DNA from: Pseudomonas citronellolis
GTDB taxonomy: Bacteria > Pseudomonadota > Gammaproteobacteria > Pseudomonadales > Pseudomonadaceae
DNA length: 50,344 nt
Assembly (NCBI RefSeq): GCF_029335315.1
Contig: NZ_JARJLT010000335.1
Coordinates: 1 to 50,344 of the forward strand
Direction of reading: 5' to 3'
In this document: piece after piece, positions 23,946-34,573 of the stretch
Numbering within the stretch: position 1 is the first letter of the stretch
Layout of the letters: every line of letters begins with the position of its first letter
Notes under the pieces: model-generated
The model's database searches: none
Told to the model about the DNA's origin: nothing
Seen by the model: the letters and a program-made list of their open reading frames with translations, nothing else
Made by a program: the position numbers and the translations under genes

Positions 23946-26351
23946 GCTCTCAGGCTCTTCGTTATCCCCAGCCTCTTCGATCCGCTCCTTGCCATCCCCC
24001 ACCAACCGCAGGCTGCGCGTCGTCACCAGGCTGATGCCTTCCTCGCGCAGCTTGCCGAAGATGCTGAACAGCAGGTCGCTGCGGGTGCCGGACACCCCGC
24101 GCGGGCTGTTGACGTAGCCGCTGGCGGCCAGGGTCAGGCCCTGGTCGTTGAGCTGGGTGAAGCTGACCGAGGGTTTCGGCGTGTCGAGGATCGACGGGTG
24201 CTCGGCGTAGGCCGCCAGGAGCAGTTCGCGGACCTTGTGCACGTCGGTGTCCAGCGGCAGGGTCAGGCTGACGCCGACGCTGCCCAGGGCGCCGCCCATG
24301 GTCACGTTGCGCACGTTCTGGGTGATGAGTTGCGAGTTCGGCACTATCACCGTGGAGTTGTCCGACTGCTGGATTTCCGTGGCGCGCACGTTGATGCGGC
24401 GGATGTCGCCTTCCACGCCGCTCAGGCTGACCCAGTCGCCGACCTTCACCGGGCGTTCGGTGAGCAGGATCAGGCCGCTGATGAAGTTCTGCACGATCGC
24501 CTGCAGGCCGAAGCCGATGCCCACCGAAAGGGCGCTGACCACCCAGGTCAGGCTGGTCAGGTTGATGCGCAGCGCCGAGAGGGTCAGCAGGCCGAGCAGG
24601 ACGAAGCCGAGGTAGCCCACCAGGGTCACCAGCGAGGCGCGCATGCCGGCGTCCATGCTGGTTTCCGGCAGCAGGTCCTCGGCCAGCCAGCGCTTGAGCA
24701 GGCGCAGGGCGAACAGGCCGCCGAGCAGGGTCAGCAGGGCCAGCAGGATGTCCTGCGGGACGATGTTGAGGTTGCCCAGCACCTGCCCGCCCTGGGCCAG
24801 GCGCTCGACCCCGGCGAGCAGTTCGTCGGGGCTGCTGGCGGTGGGGGAGAGCACTACCATCAGGGTCATCAGCGCCAGCAGGGTGCGGCCCACCCCGGCC
24901 AGCAGGGTGGCGGCCTGGGCCTGGTGCTGGGGGGCCAGGCCGAGGGCGCGGGCGAGGGTCTTGCCGGTGGCCTGGCGCGGCGACAGCAGGGTGTCGCAGA
25001 GGTCGCCGAAGAAGGCCGTGAGCAGGTAGCCGATCACGACGACGGCGCTGACCCAGAGCAGCTTGGTGGCGAGGAAGAAGGCCAGCGACAGGTAGCCGGT
25101 GAGCAGCGCCAGGACGATCGCCACCACCACCAGCAGGGCGGCGAAGTGGATCACCCCGGCCAGCGCCGGGCGCGGGTGCTCCTCGTCGTCGGCGCTGCTG
25201 CGGCGCAGGCGCAGCAGGGCGATGCCGAACAGGCCGGCGATCAGCAGCGCGGTCAGCCCGTTGACCGCCACGGTCAGTGCCAGGCTGGCGCCGATGGTGT
25301 TGTTGATGCGCGACTGCACGCCCAGCGCCATCACCACTATGGCCAGCAGCCCGGGGAAGGGGGCTATCGCTTCGGCGGCGCTGTCGGGCAGCGGCAGCAG
25401 GCGCCAGCTTGGCCGGCTGGTCATCAGCAGGGCGCGGCCGAGGCCGCTGATGAAGGCGCTGAAGATCGCCAGCGTGACGATCTGCTCGGTCAGGCCGGCG
25501 AGCACGGCCGGGAACTTCGCGCTCCAGTCCAGCCCCTGGGCCAGCAGCGCGGCGGCGCCGCCGAGGCTGGCGACGCTGGCCAGGGCCACCGCCAGCGCCA
25601 GGCTGCTGCGGCGCAGCCGGCCCTCGGGGACGAAGCGGTTGACCAGGTGCGTGGCCAGGCGTTCGAGCAGGCGCCGGCCGGGCACGCAGAGCAGCACGGC
25701 GGCGAGCAGGCAGGCCAGCAGCGGCAGGCGCCCGCCGTTGTTCCAGGTGCTGGCGACGCCCCGCGCCAGGTCGTCGCCGAGGTTGCCCAGGCGCGCCAGG
25801 TCCTCGTCGGTGGGGCGGGTCAGGGTCGACCAGAACACCGGGCTGAAGGGCGGCGCCGAGCGCGTGGCGATCTGTGAATTGAACAGGCTGCGGCGCAGGT
25901 TGACGATCTGCGCGGCGAGGTCGCGGGCCGAGCGCAGGACGTCGGCGGCCTGGGTGGCGCGGGCTTGCAACTCGTCCTTCTGGCTGCTCAGCTCGCTGCG
26001 CTGCAGGGCCAGGCCGGCGGCCTCGCCTTCGCTGGGCGGGCCGAGCACGTTGAGCTGGTCGGCCAGGCGCTCGAGGCGCGCCTGCAGTTCCTCGTTGCGC
26101 ACGGTGGCGAGCTTCTGCACTTCCAGGGTGGCCTGGCGCAGGTGCGCCAGGTCGTCGTCGCCGACCTGGTCGGAAACCCCCTGGCGTATGCTTTCCAGGC
26201 GCTCGGCGAGCATTTCCGGGCTGGCGTCCTCGGCCAGCGCCGAGAACACCGCCGGCGCCGCGTCGGGCACCGGCGCGGCCAGGGCGCAGGCGCTGCACAG
26301 CAGGCTCAGCAGCAACAGGCAACGAAACAGGAACTGGCGATCCCCCGGCAT
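23934..26351 (-). CDS. MscS-family mechanosensitive channel with DUF3772 domain
   Basis: This 805-residue inner-membrane protein has a signal peptide (MPGDRQFLFRCLLLLSLLCSACALA), a periplasmic coiled-coil DUF3772 domain (about 30-200, including LGPPSEGEAAGLALQRSEL), some ten membrane helices and a C-terminal MscS core. The pore-lining helix and beta domain are seen in GIGFGLQAIVQNFISGLILL and RPVKVGDWVSL. MscK-like channels release solutes on osmotic downshock. The ATG at 26351 is chosen for its signal peptide and AAGGA site. Its C-terminus EEPESPSP is encoded by the repeat. Confidence 0.88.
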   Translation of the reverse strand: MPGDRQFLFRCLLLLSLLCSACALAAPVPDAAPAVFSALAEDASPEMLAERLESIRQGVSDQVGDDDLAHLRQATLEVQKLATVRNEELQARLERLADQLNVLGPPSEGEAAGLALQRSELSSQKDELQARATQAADVLRSARDLAAQIVNLRRSLFNSQIATRSAPPFSPVFWSTLTRPTDEDLARLGNLGDDLARGVASTWNNGGRLPLLACLLAAVLLCVPGRRLLERLATHLVNRFVPEGRLRRSSLALAVALASVASLGGAAALLAQGLDWSAKFPAVLAGLTEQIVTLAIFSAFISGLGRALLMTSRPSWRLLPLPDSAAEAIAPFPGLLAIVVMALGVQSRINNTIGASLALTVAVNGLTALLIAGLFGIALLRLRRSSADDEEHPRPALAGVIHFAALLVVVAIVLALLTGYLSLAFFLATKLLWVSAVVVIGYLLTAFFGDLCDTLLSPRQATGKTLARALGLAPQHQAQAATLLAGVGRTLLALMTLMVVLSPTASSPDELLAGVERLAQGGQVLGNLNIVPQDILLALLTLLGGLFALRLLKRWLAEDLLPETSMDAGMRASLVTLVGYLGFVLLGLLTLSALRINLTSLTWVVSALSVGIGFGLQAIVQNFISGLILLTERPVKVGDWVSLSGVEGDIRRINVRATEIQQSDNSTVIVPNSQLITQNVRNVTMGGALGSVGVSLTLPLDTDVHKVRELLLAAYAEHPSILDTPKPSVSFTQLNDQGLTLAASGYVNSPRGVSGTRSDLLFSIFGKLREEGISLVTTRSLRLVGDGKERIEEAGDNEEPESPSP

Positions 26352-26572
26352 GCTTGCATCCTTCGGTTCGGCACTCGCGGATTTCGACTGGAGCGCGCGG
26401 CGACAATTCCCTAGAGCATAGCGAGCCGGCGGCGAGGGGAGGGTGTGCTGTGGTAAAGGGTCATAAATGTTGGCCATACCGATCCCCTTTTGGCCGCCAA
26501 CGCTGTTCAGCCGGCCGCCCGGGAATCGGCAGAATCGCTGCACCTAGAACAACAAAGCCGAGAGGTTTTCCC

Positions 26573-28740
<2,168 letters not shown>

Positions 28741-28794
28741 AGGGCGGCGCCGGCGGATTTCCGTTGGCGCCCGCCGTCGCTTAGCTGGAATAAT

Positions 28795-28825
28795 CGGCGG
28801 TACTCCCTTGGGGTACCGCCGTTTT
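28795..28825 (+). terminator. Intrinsic terminator after the aphA operon
   Basis: CGGCGGTAC (28795-28803) and GTACCGCCG (28813-28821) form a perfect 9-bp stem followed by TTTT. Confidence 0.88.
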
Positions 28826-28864
28826 CACGTCTTGGTGCCCGCTTTTCCACTGCCGAGCCTTGCC

Positions 28865-28924
28865 ATGAAACTGCCTGACCACCGCTACGCCCCCCGTTCG
28901 CCCGCTTCGTGGAGGTGCGCATGA
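28865..28924 (+). CDS. Possible 19-codon upstream leader peptide
   Basis: MKLPDHRYAPRSPASWRCA ends in a TGA that overlaps the ATG of the transporter gene (ATGA at 28921-28924). The overlap suggests translational coupling, but there is no clear ribosome site and the transporter has its own GGAGG site inside this frame. Weak candidate. Confidence 0.2.
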   Translation: MKLPDHRYAPRSPASWRCA

Positions 28925-29856
28925 CGCCGCCGACCACGCGCAAGGGCGCCGACGCCTTCGCCCTGCAGGTGATGCTGGTGCTGTGCCTGATCTGGGGCAT
29001 CCAGCAGGTGATGGTGAAGTTCGCCGCCGGCGACATCGCGCCGATCATGCAGGCCTTCGGCCGCAACCTGGTGGCCGCCGTGCTGGTGGGCCTGCTGGTG
29101 CTCTGGCGCGGCGACTGGAAGGCGATCCGCCAGGGCACCCTGCCCGGCGGCGCGCTGGCCGGGCTGCTGTTCGCCCTGGAGTTCCTGTTCATCGCCCAGG
29201 GCCTGGTGTACACCTCCGCCTCGCACATGGCGGTGTTCATCTACACGGCGCCGATCTTCTCCGCCCTCGCCCTGCACTTCCTGCTGCCCAGCGAGCGCCT
29301 GCGGCCGCTGCAATGGCTGGGCATCGCGGTGTGCTTCGGCGGCATCGCCCTGTGCTTCGGCGGCGGATTCGATGTGCACAACATGGACGGGCGCATGCTG
29401 CTCGGCGACTTCTTCGGCGTGCTCGCCGGGGCATCCTGGGGGGCCACCACCGTGGTGGTGCGCACCACCCGGCTGTCGGAAGCGCCGGCCAGCCTGACGC
29501 TGTTCTACCAGTTGCTCGCCGCGGCCCTGGTGCTGCCCTTCATCGCCCTGGCCCTGGGCGAGTTCGGCAACGTGCGCTTCACCGCGGTGGGCGTGGGCAG
29601 CGTGCTGTTCCAGGGCGTGGTGGTGTCGTTCTTCAGCTACTTCACCTGGTTCTGGCTGTTGCGCCGCTACCTGGCCTCGAACCTGGCGGTGTTTTCCTTC
29701 ATGACGCCGCTGTTCGGCATCGCCTTCGGCGTGCTGCTGCTGCGCGAGCCGCTGGCCTGGAACTTCATTGGCGGCGCCGCGCTGGTGCTGGCGGGGATTT
29801 CCCTGGTGAGCGGCGAGGCGTGGATTCGCCGCAAGCTGCGTGGCGAGCGTGGCTGA
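28921..29856 (+). CDS. EamA-family (DMT) transporter
   Basis: This is a 311-residue inner-membrane protein with ten predicted helices in two EamA repeats; the second starts around DFFGVLAGASWGATTVVVRTT. Such proteins usually export amino acids or metabolites. The ATG at 28921 is set by GGAGG at 28911-28915. It stands alone after the aphA operon terminator. The substrate cannot be told from the sequence. Confidence 0.85.
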   Translation: MTPPTTRKGADAFALQVMLVLCLIWGIQQVMVKFAAGDIAPIMQAFGRNLVAAVLVGLLVLWRGDWKAIRQGTLPGGALAGLLFALEFLFIAQGLVYTSASHMAVFIYTAPIFSALALHFLLPSERLRPLQWLGIAVCFGGIALCFGGGFDVHNMDGRMLLGDFFGVLAGASWGATTVVVRTTRLSEAPASLTLFYQLLAAALVLPFIALALGEFGNVRFTAVGVGSVLFQGVVVSFFSYFTWFWLLRRYLASNLAVFSFMTPLFGIAFGVLLLREPLAWNFIGGAALVLAGISLVSGEAWIRRKLRGERG

Positions 29857-29858
29857 CC

Positions 29859-29900
29859 TTGACCCATGTCAGCGGGGACCGGGCGGCGAGACGCTAGTCT
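29859..29900 (+). promoter_or_regulatory. Anr/FNR-type promoter of the PA1414-like gene
   Basis: TTGAC-CCAT-GTCAG (29859-29872) is close to the Anr/FNR box TTGAT-N4-ATCAA. Its centre, 29865.5, lies 41.5 bp before a predicted start at 29907, and a TAGTCT -10 element sits at 29895-29900. This is the textbook spacing for class II FNR-type activation under low oxygen. Confidence 0.65.
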
Positions 29901-29906
29901 TTGTTG

Positions 29907-30015
29907 CAAGGAGTGAGTGGCACGGGCGGAGAGTGGGACGCCGGGCTACTCTACTCTGAGGGCGGCCCACGCAGTATCGGGCCGCCCGACCTCATTACCG
30001 CAAAGGAGGCCCCCC
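29907..30015 (+). ncRNA. Structured leader / candidate small RNA of the PA1414-like locus
   Basis: The predicted transcript has an untranslated leader of about 109 nt carrying a perfect 9-bp hairpin GGGCGGCCC (29960-29968) with GGGCCGCCC (29979-29987) and a 10-nt loop. In P. aeruginosa the PA1414 locus is the reported source of the oxygen-responsive small RNA SicX. I cannot compare the sequences, so equivalence is inferred from locus and promoter type only. Confidence 0.35.
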
Positions 30016-30150
30016 ATGAAACTCTGGCTGCAATCCTTGGCATGGAAACTGGGTGTCGCGCTCGGCCTCATCGAGCCTCCGCGCCTGCAACCCATCCCCG
30101 TTCGCAGCGACGAGCAACGTCGCTACGCCGAGCAGCGCCGACGCCACTGA
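30016..30150 (+). CDS. PA1414-like small protein (44 residues)
   Basis: A short protein MKLWLQSLAWKLGVALGLIE... follows a very strong AAAGGAGG site. The N-terminal half is a hydrophobic helix and the C-terminal half is basic and polar (ending EQRRRH). I recognise it as like P. aeruginosa PA1414 from its length, the LQPIPVRS motif and its position after the aphA block. The function of the protein is unknown. Its promoter has an Anr-type box, so expression should rise when oxygen is low. Confidence 0.75.
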   Translation: MKLWLQSLAWKLGVALGLIEPPRLQPIPVRSDEQRRYAEQRRRH

Positions 30151-30247
30151 CGGCGCGCCGCCGGCTTCCTGAGCCCCCCTTGCGCGCCACCCCTCGGCGC
30201 GCTGCGGGTGAGTGCGGCGCAATGCGAAGCAAGCGGAACGCACTGGC

Positions 30248-31957
30248 ATGCTCCAGCGCATCGACGCATGGCTACGGCGTTCGCCGTCGCTGCGTCGTTC
30301 CTTTCTCTTGTTCTCCGGCCTGGTCGTCCTGCTGGTCGGCCTGACCTTCTGCCTGTTCAGCTACCTCTCCTATCGCAGCAGCCTGCGCGCCCACGCCGCC
30401 AGCGTGCTGGCGGAAAACTCCGAGCTCATTGCGGAGAACCTGCAGCACCGGGTGCAGATGCTCAACCTGATCCTCCAGCTCAGTCAGCCCGACCCCGCCG
30501 ACGCGGCCGCCAGTCTGGACGACCCGGCGTTGCAGCGGCGCCTGGCCGAGCGCCTGTGGCGCGGCGTTTCGAGCATGCCCGGGCCGCGCCATACGCTGTT
30601 CTACGGCAACAACCGGGGCCAATTGATCAGCGTCAGCCGCCAGGGCCGGGAGGATGCCGAGTTGCTGCTGCGCCTGGACAACCAGGAGAAGACGCTGTTC
30701 CAGCTACCCGAGGGGCCGCGGGGCGAGTGGTCGCTGATCGGCCGCCTGGCAAGCCCCAACGACGTGCTCCAGCGCCCCTGGTTCCAGGCCGGCCAGCGCT
30801 CGCCGCAGAGTGCCTGGACCGCGCCCTACCAGTCGCTCACCGGGCAGGGCAGGGTGCTCGCCAGGGTGCGCGGCATACCGGGTCCCGATGGGCAGATCCA
30901 GGGCGTGCTGGGCCTGGAGATCACCCGGGACGAGATCGACGAATTCGCCCGGTCGTTGCGCATCAGTCCGCGCGGCATGGCCTTCGTCGTGGACCCGGAC
31001 GGCCAGATGATCACCAGCAACCTGGCGGACGAAGTGGACGCTCCGGCCGCCCTCGCGCCTTTCCTCGAGGCGCTGACCAGCCGCGTGGCGCTGGCCTCCA
31101 TCGGCGAGCAATTGATGACCCTGCAAGACCTGCGCGTGGAGGGCGAAGTCTACGAACTGTACGCCCAGCGCCTGGCGGTGGGCACCGGAGAGCGCTGGAT
31201 TTCCGTGACCCTGGCGCCGCTCGGCGATTTTTCCGGCACGCTCAACCTGCAGCTGCTGATGCTCGGTAGCGGGGTGGCGCTGATCCTGCTGGTGGCGCTG
31301 TGCATGCAGTGGCTGCTCACCGGCTGGCTGACCCGCGACCTGGCGCGCCTGGCAGGGGAGGTGCGGCAGCTGGGGGAGGGTGGCACCTCGGTGGATTTCC
31401 AGGTGCAGCGGCGCGACGAGGTGGGCCAGTTGGGCGACGCCCTGCGGCAGATGCACGCCGACCTCAACACCGATCCGCTGACCGGCCTGTGCAGCCGCTC
31501 CGGGCTGGTGCGCACCCTGGAGCGCGCGGTGAGCAAGCAGCGCGCCGGCGGCGCGCCCTTCGCCCTGCTGTTCCTCGACCTCAACGGTTTCAAGGCGATC
31601 AACGACCGCTTCGGCCACGACGCCGGGGACCTGGCGCTGATCGAGGCCGCCGGCCGCCTGCGCAATGCGGTGCGCCAGGGCGACCTGGTGGCGCGCCTGG
31701 GCGGCGACGAGTTCGTGGTGCTGCTCTGGCGGGTGCCGTCGGCTGAGGTGGTGCAGACCGCCGCGAACAACCTGCGGCGGGCGCTGCAGCCGCCGTTGGG
31801 CAGCTTGCGCGTGCTGGCCGGCGAGGAGGACGTGCATGTCGGTACCGCCATCGGCACGGCCCTCTGCCCGCAGGACGGCAAGGATGTGGAAACCCTGCTG
31901 CGCTGCGCCGACCAGGCGATGTACGCCGACAAGCAGGCCGGCAAGGCCGGGCGCTGA
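30248..31957 (+). CDS. Membrane diguanylate cyclase (sensor-HAMP-GGDEF)
   Basis: This 569-residue protein has a membrane helix at 18-40, a periplasmic Cache-like sensor domain (about 41-335), a second helix near 336-358, a HAMP linker and a C-terminal GGDEF domain. The active motif GGDEF is intact (485-489) and the inhibitory site RxxD is present (RQGD, 476-479), so it should make c-di-GMP with product feedback. No EAL domain is seen. The start at 30248 is the first ATG; a GTG at 30212 in frame is possible. It ends 4 bp before the convergent MBL gene. Confidence 0.9.
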   Translation: MLQRIDAWLRRSPSLRRSFLLFSGLVVLLVGLTFCLFSYLSYRSSLRAHAASVLAENSELIAENLQHRVQMLNLILQLSQPDPADAAASLDDPALQRRLAERLWRGVSSMPGPRHTLFYGNNRGQLISVSRQGREDAELLLRLDNQEKTLFQLPEGPRGEWSLIGRLASPNDVLQRPWFQAGQRSPQSAWTAPYQSLTGQGRVLARVRGIPGPDGQIQGVLGLEITRDEIDEFARSLRISPRGMAFVVDPDGQMITSNLADEVDAPAALAPFLEALTSRVALASIGEQLMTLQDLRVEGEVYELYAQRLAVGTGERWISVTLAPLGDFSGTLNLQLLMLGSGVALILLVALCMQWLLTGWLTRDLARLAGEVRQLGEGGTSVDFQVQRRDEVGQLGDALRQMHADLNTDPLTGLCSRSGLVRTLERAVSKQRAGGAPFALLFLDLNGFKAINDRFGHDAGDLALIEAAGRLRNAVRQGDLVARLGGDEFVVLLWRVPSAEVVQTAANNLRRALQPPLGSLRVLAGEEDVHVGTAIGTALCPQDGKDVETLLRCADQAMYADKQAGKAGR

Positions 31958-31961
31958 CCCC

Positions 31962-32687
31962 TCAGGCGTGGGCCAGCAGCCAGGCGTCGATGATCGCGCG
32001 CAGGCGCTCGCCGGAGAAGCTGGCGAAATGCCCGCCGTGCACGGTGCGCACCGGCAGCTGGCGCAGGCGCTCCATGCTCCGGGCGTAGGCGTCGAGGTCG
32101 GAGTGGTAGGCGTCTTCGATCAGCGGGCCGTCGTAGACGATGTCGCCGGAGAACAGCGTTTGCGTCCTGGCTTCCCACAGGCTGATGCCGCCCGGCGAAT
32201 GCCCGGGGGTGTGCAGCACTTCCAGCACGCGGTCGCCCAGGTCGAGCACGTCGCCTTCGTCGATGGTGCGAGTGGCCGGCGCCGCCTTGACCCGGTATTC
32301 GGCGTAGCACAGCGGGCAGTCCGGGTGCGCCTCGAACATCTCGTCGCCGACGAAGGCCGTGGCCAGGGTGCGCTCGCCGTCGGGGCTGGCGAGGATGTCG
32401 GCCTCGGCCGGGTGGCACAGGCGCTCGGGGAATTCGTGGTGGCCGGCGATGTGGTCGAAGTGGGTATGGCTGGCTACCGCCAGCAGCGGCCGCGCGGTCA
32501 GCCAGGGCAGTTGCTCGCGCAGGCTGACCAGGCCGGAACCGCTGTCCACCAGCAGGTCGCGGTCGCGGCCCTGGATATGCCACATGTTGCAGCGGTAGAA
32601 GGGGCGCACCCAGGGCTCGTGGATCAGGCTGACGCCGTCGTAGCAGTGGCGGACTTCGAACCAGCGGTCGCGGGTGACGATTTTCAT
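31962..32687 (-). CDS. MBL-fold metallo-hydrolase
   Basis: This 241-residue metallo-beta-lactamase-fold protein has the zinc motif H74-T-H76-F-D78-H79, a later ligand histidine in HTPGHSPGG, an aspartate in LFSGDIVYDG and a C-terminal histidine in VHGGH. It is probably a cytosolic thioesterase- or glyoxalase II-like hydrolase of unknown substrate. It matches P. aeruginosa PA1415 in neighbourhood order (next to the ThDP enzyme PA1417). REP and GTAGGGCG elements lie upstream of its start. Confidence 0.85.
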   Translation of the reverse strand: MKIVTRDRWFEVRHCYDGVSLIHEPWVRPFYRCNMWHIQGRDRDLLVDSGSGLVSLREQLPWLTARPLLAVASHTHFDHIAGHHEFPERLCHPAEADILASPDGERTLATAFVGDEMFEAHPDCPLCYAEYRVKAAPATRTIDEGDVLDLGDRVLEVLHTPGHSPGGISLWEARTQTLFSGDIVYDGPLIEDAYHSDLDAYARSMERLRQLPVRTVHGGHFASFSGERLRAIIDAWLLAHA

Positions 32688-32711
32688 GGGGCGGGTTCCG
32701 AGCGGGGTATG

Positions 32712-32754
32712 GGCGCGCGCCGTGCGCGCGATCGCGGGCGCGGCCCGCTCCTAC
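32712..32754. repeat. REP element upstream of the MBL gene
   Basis: The inverse complement of the GTAGGAGCG REP type: it ends CCCGCTCCTAC and contains a GCGCGC hairpin. It adjoins a second repeat at 32781. Confidence 0.75.
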
Positions 32755-32780
32755 AGGGTGGCATAGGAGCGGGCGGTGGC

Positions 32781-32869
32781 GTAGGGCGAATAACCGTTCG
32801 CGGTTATCCGCCGCTGGGCCCCGCATCGATGACCAACGGCGGATAACGCTGTGGCGTTATGCGCCCTAC
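32781..32869. repeat. GTAGGGCG inverted element, single copy
   Basis: This 89-bp imperfect palindrome runs from GTAGGGCGAATAACCG to GCGTTATGCGCCCTAC with a 25-bp central spacer. It is the same family as 4598-4878. It ends 7 bp before the stop codon of the decarboxylase gene. Confidence 0.9.
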
Positions 32870-32876
32870 GTGGGCG

Positions 32877-34478
32877 TTACGGCGCGAACGGCGCCGCTTC
32901 CATCACTTCCACGATCAGCGGGCGGTCGCTCGGCGCGGTGCGCAGCAGCTCCTGCAGGTGCGCGTGGTCGCGCGCGCGCTCGGCTTCGCAGCCGAAGCCC
33001 TTGGCGATGGCGAGGAAGTCCGGGGTGTAGATGTCCACGCCCAGCGGGGTGATGTCGCGGCGTTCCATGTAGCGCTTGATCTCGCCGTAGCCGTGGTTGT
33101 TCCACAGCAGCACGACGATGCCCACCCTGGCTTCCACGGCGCTGGCCAGTTCGGTCATGGTGAACTGCAGGCCGCCGTCGCCCATCAGGCTGATCACCGG
33201 GCGGCTCGGGTCGCCGAGCTTGGCGCCGATGGCCGCCGGCAGGCCGTAGCCGAGGGTGCCGTAGCCGGTGGAGGCGTTGAACCAGCGGCGGCCGCCGTCC
33301 AGCTCCACCAGGTGGTTGCCGCTGTACACGGTCTGCGTCGAGTCGCCGACGAAGCGTGCGTCGGGCAGAACTTCGAGAATCTTGCCGAACAGGGTGCGGT
33401 AATGCGCCCAGCCGCTGAAGTCCTCGGCCAGCTGCGCGCGCACCTTGGCCGCGCGCTGCGCGCCGGGGCTGCTGGCGTCGGCTTCGCGGGCCGGCAGCAG
33501 CTCCAGCAGGGCGCGCATGGCGGTGCGCGCGTCGGCGTGGATGGCCACGCTCGGCGCGTGGTTGCGCATCAGCTGCTGCGGGTCGATGTCGACGCGGATC
33601 AGCTCGCCGCCGATCCTGAAGTTGCCGTCGAAGACCACGTCGTAGTCGGTCTCGCCCAGCTCGGTGCCGATGGCCAGGACCACGTCGGCCTCTTGCGCGA
33701 GTTCACGCACCGGCACCAGCGACTGGTTGCTGCCGATCAGCAGCGGGTGCTCCGGCTGCAGCAGGCCCTTGGCGTTGATGGTCAGCGCGGTCGGGGCGTC
33801 GAGCGCGGTCGCCAGGGCGCGGGCTTCGGCCTGGGCTTCGACACAGCCGCCGCCGAGCAGCAGCAGCGGCTTCTGCGCCTTGGCCAGCTTGGCCGCCGCC
33901 TCGTGCAGCGGCGAGCGCGCCGGGGCCGGGCGGGCCAGTTGCACGCGCAGGCGCACCTGCATGTGCTCGGCCGGCGCGGTGATGATGTCCAGCGGCAGCT
34001 CGATGTGCACCGGGCGCGGGCGCTCGCTGTCGAACACGGCGAAGGCGCGGGCCAGCACGGCCGGCAGTTCCTCGACGCTCATCAGGGTGTGGCTGAAGGC
34101 GGTCACCCCGGCGGTCATGGCGCGCTGGTTCGGCAGCTCGTGCAGGTAGCCGTTGCCGTGGGCCAGGCGCGAGCGCTCGTTGACGCTGCTGATCACCAGC
34201 ATGGGGATGGAGTCGGCGTAGGCCTGGCCCATGGCGGTGAGGATGTTGGTCATGCCCGGGCCGGTGATGATGAAGCACACGCCCGGCTTGCCGGTGACGC
34301 GCGCGTAGCCGTCGGCCATGAAGCCGGCGCCCTGCTCGTGGCGCGGGGTGATGTGGCGGATGTCGCTGCCCGGCAGGCCGCGGTACAGCTCGACGGTGTG
34401 CACGCCGGGGATGCCGAAGACGGTATCGACGCCCCAGGCTTCGAGTTGCTTGACGAGGAATTCGCCGCAGGTGGTCAT
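32877..34478 (-). CDS. ThDP-dependent decarboxylase, probably 5-guanidino-2-oxopentanoate decarboxylase
   Basis: The 533-residue enzyme of the acetolactate synthase/benzoylformate decarboxylase group has the activating glutamate E48 (TPRHEQGAGFMADG) and the C-terminal ThDP motif GDGGLQFTMTELASAV...NNHGYG. It resembles P. aeruginosa PA1417 in context. The guanidinobutyrase nearby suggests the substrate is 2-ketoarginine, whose decarboxylation gives 4-guanidinobutyraldehyde, as AruI does elsewhere. The dehydrogenase for the aldehyde is not in the window. An AAGGA site precedes the ATG, and a terminator lies only 40 bp upstream. Confidence 0.8.
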   Translation of the reverse strand: MTTCGEFLVKQLEAWGVDTVFGIPGVHTVELYRGLPGSDIRHITPRHEQGAGFMADGYARVTGKPGVCFIITGPGMTNILTAMGQAYADSIPMLVISSVNERSRLAHGNGYLHELPNQRAMTAGVTAFSHTLMSVEELPAVLARAFAVFDSERPRPVHIELPLDIITAPAEHMQVRLRVQLARPAPARSPLHEAAAKLAKAQKPLLLLGGGCVEAQAEARALATALDAPTALTINAKGLLQPEHPLLIGSNQSLVPVRELAQEADVVLAIGTELGETDYDVVFDGNFRIGGELIRVDIDPQQLMRNHAPSVAIHADARTAMRALLELLPAREADASSPGAQRAAKVRAQLAEDFSGWAHYRTLFGKILEVLPDARFVGDSTQTVYSGNHLVELDGGRRWFNASTGYGTLGYGLPAAIGAKLGDPSRPVISLMGDGGLQFTMTELASAVEARVGIVVLLWNNHGYGEIKRYMERRDITPLGVDIYTPDFLAIAKGFGCEAERARDHAHLQELLRTAPSDRPLIVEVMEAAPFAP

Positions 34479-34517
34479 GGCAGTTCCTTAGTGTTCGTGG
34501 GTGAGGTCGTTGTCATC

Positions 34518-34557
34518 AAAAAACAGGGCGCGGAGATCGACTCGCCGCGCCCTGTTT
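34518..34557 (-). terminator. Intrinsic terminator between symporter and decarboxylase genes
   Basis: On the minus strand AAACAGGGCGCGG (34557-34545 complement) pairs with CCGCGCCCTGTTT (34533-34521 complement), followed by T6. It ends the symporter transcript 40 bp before the decarboxylase start, so the decarboxylase depends on read-through or on a promoter I could not locate. Confidence 0.88.
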
Positions 34558-34573
34558 CATTGCCGTGTCGCGG

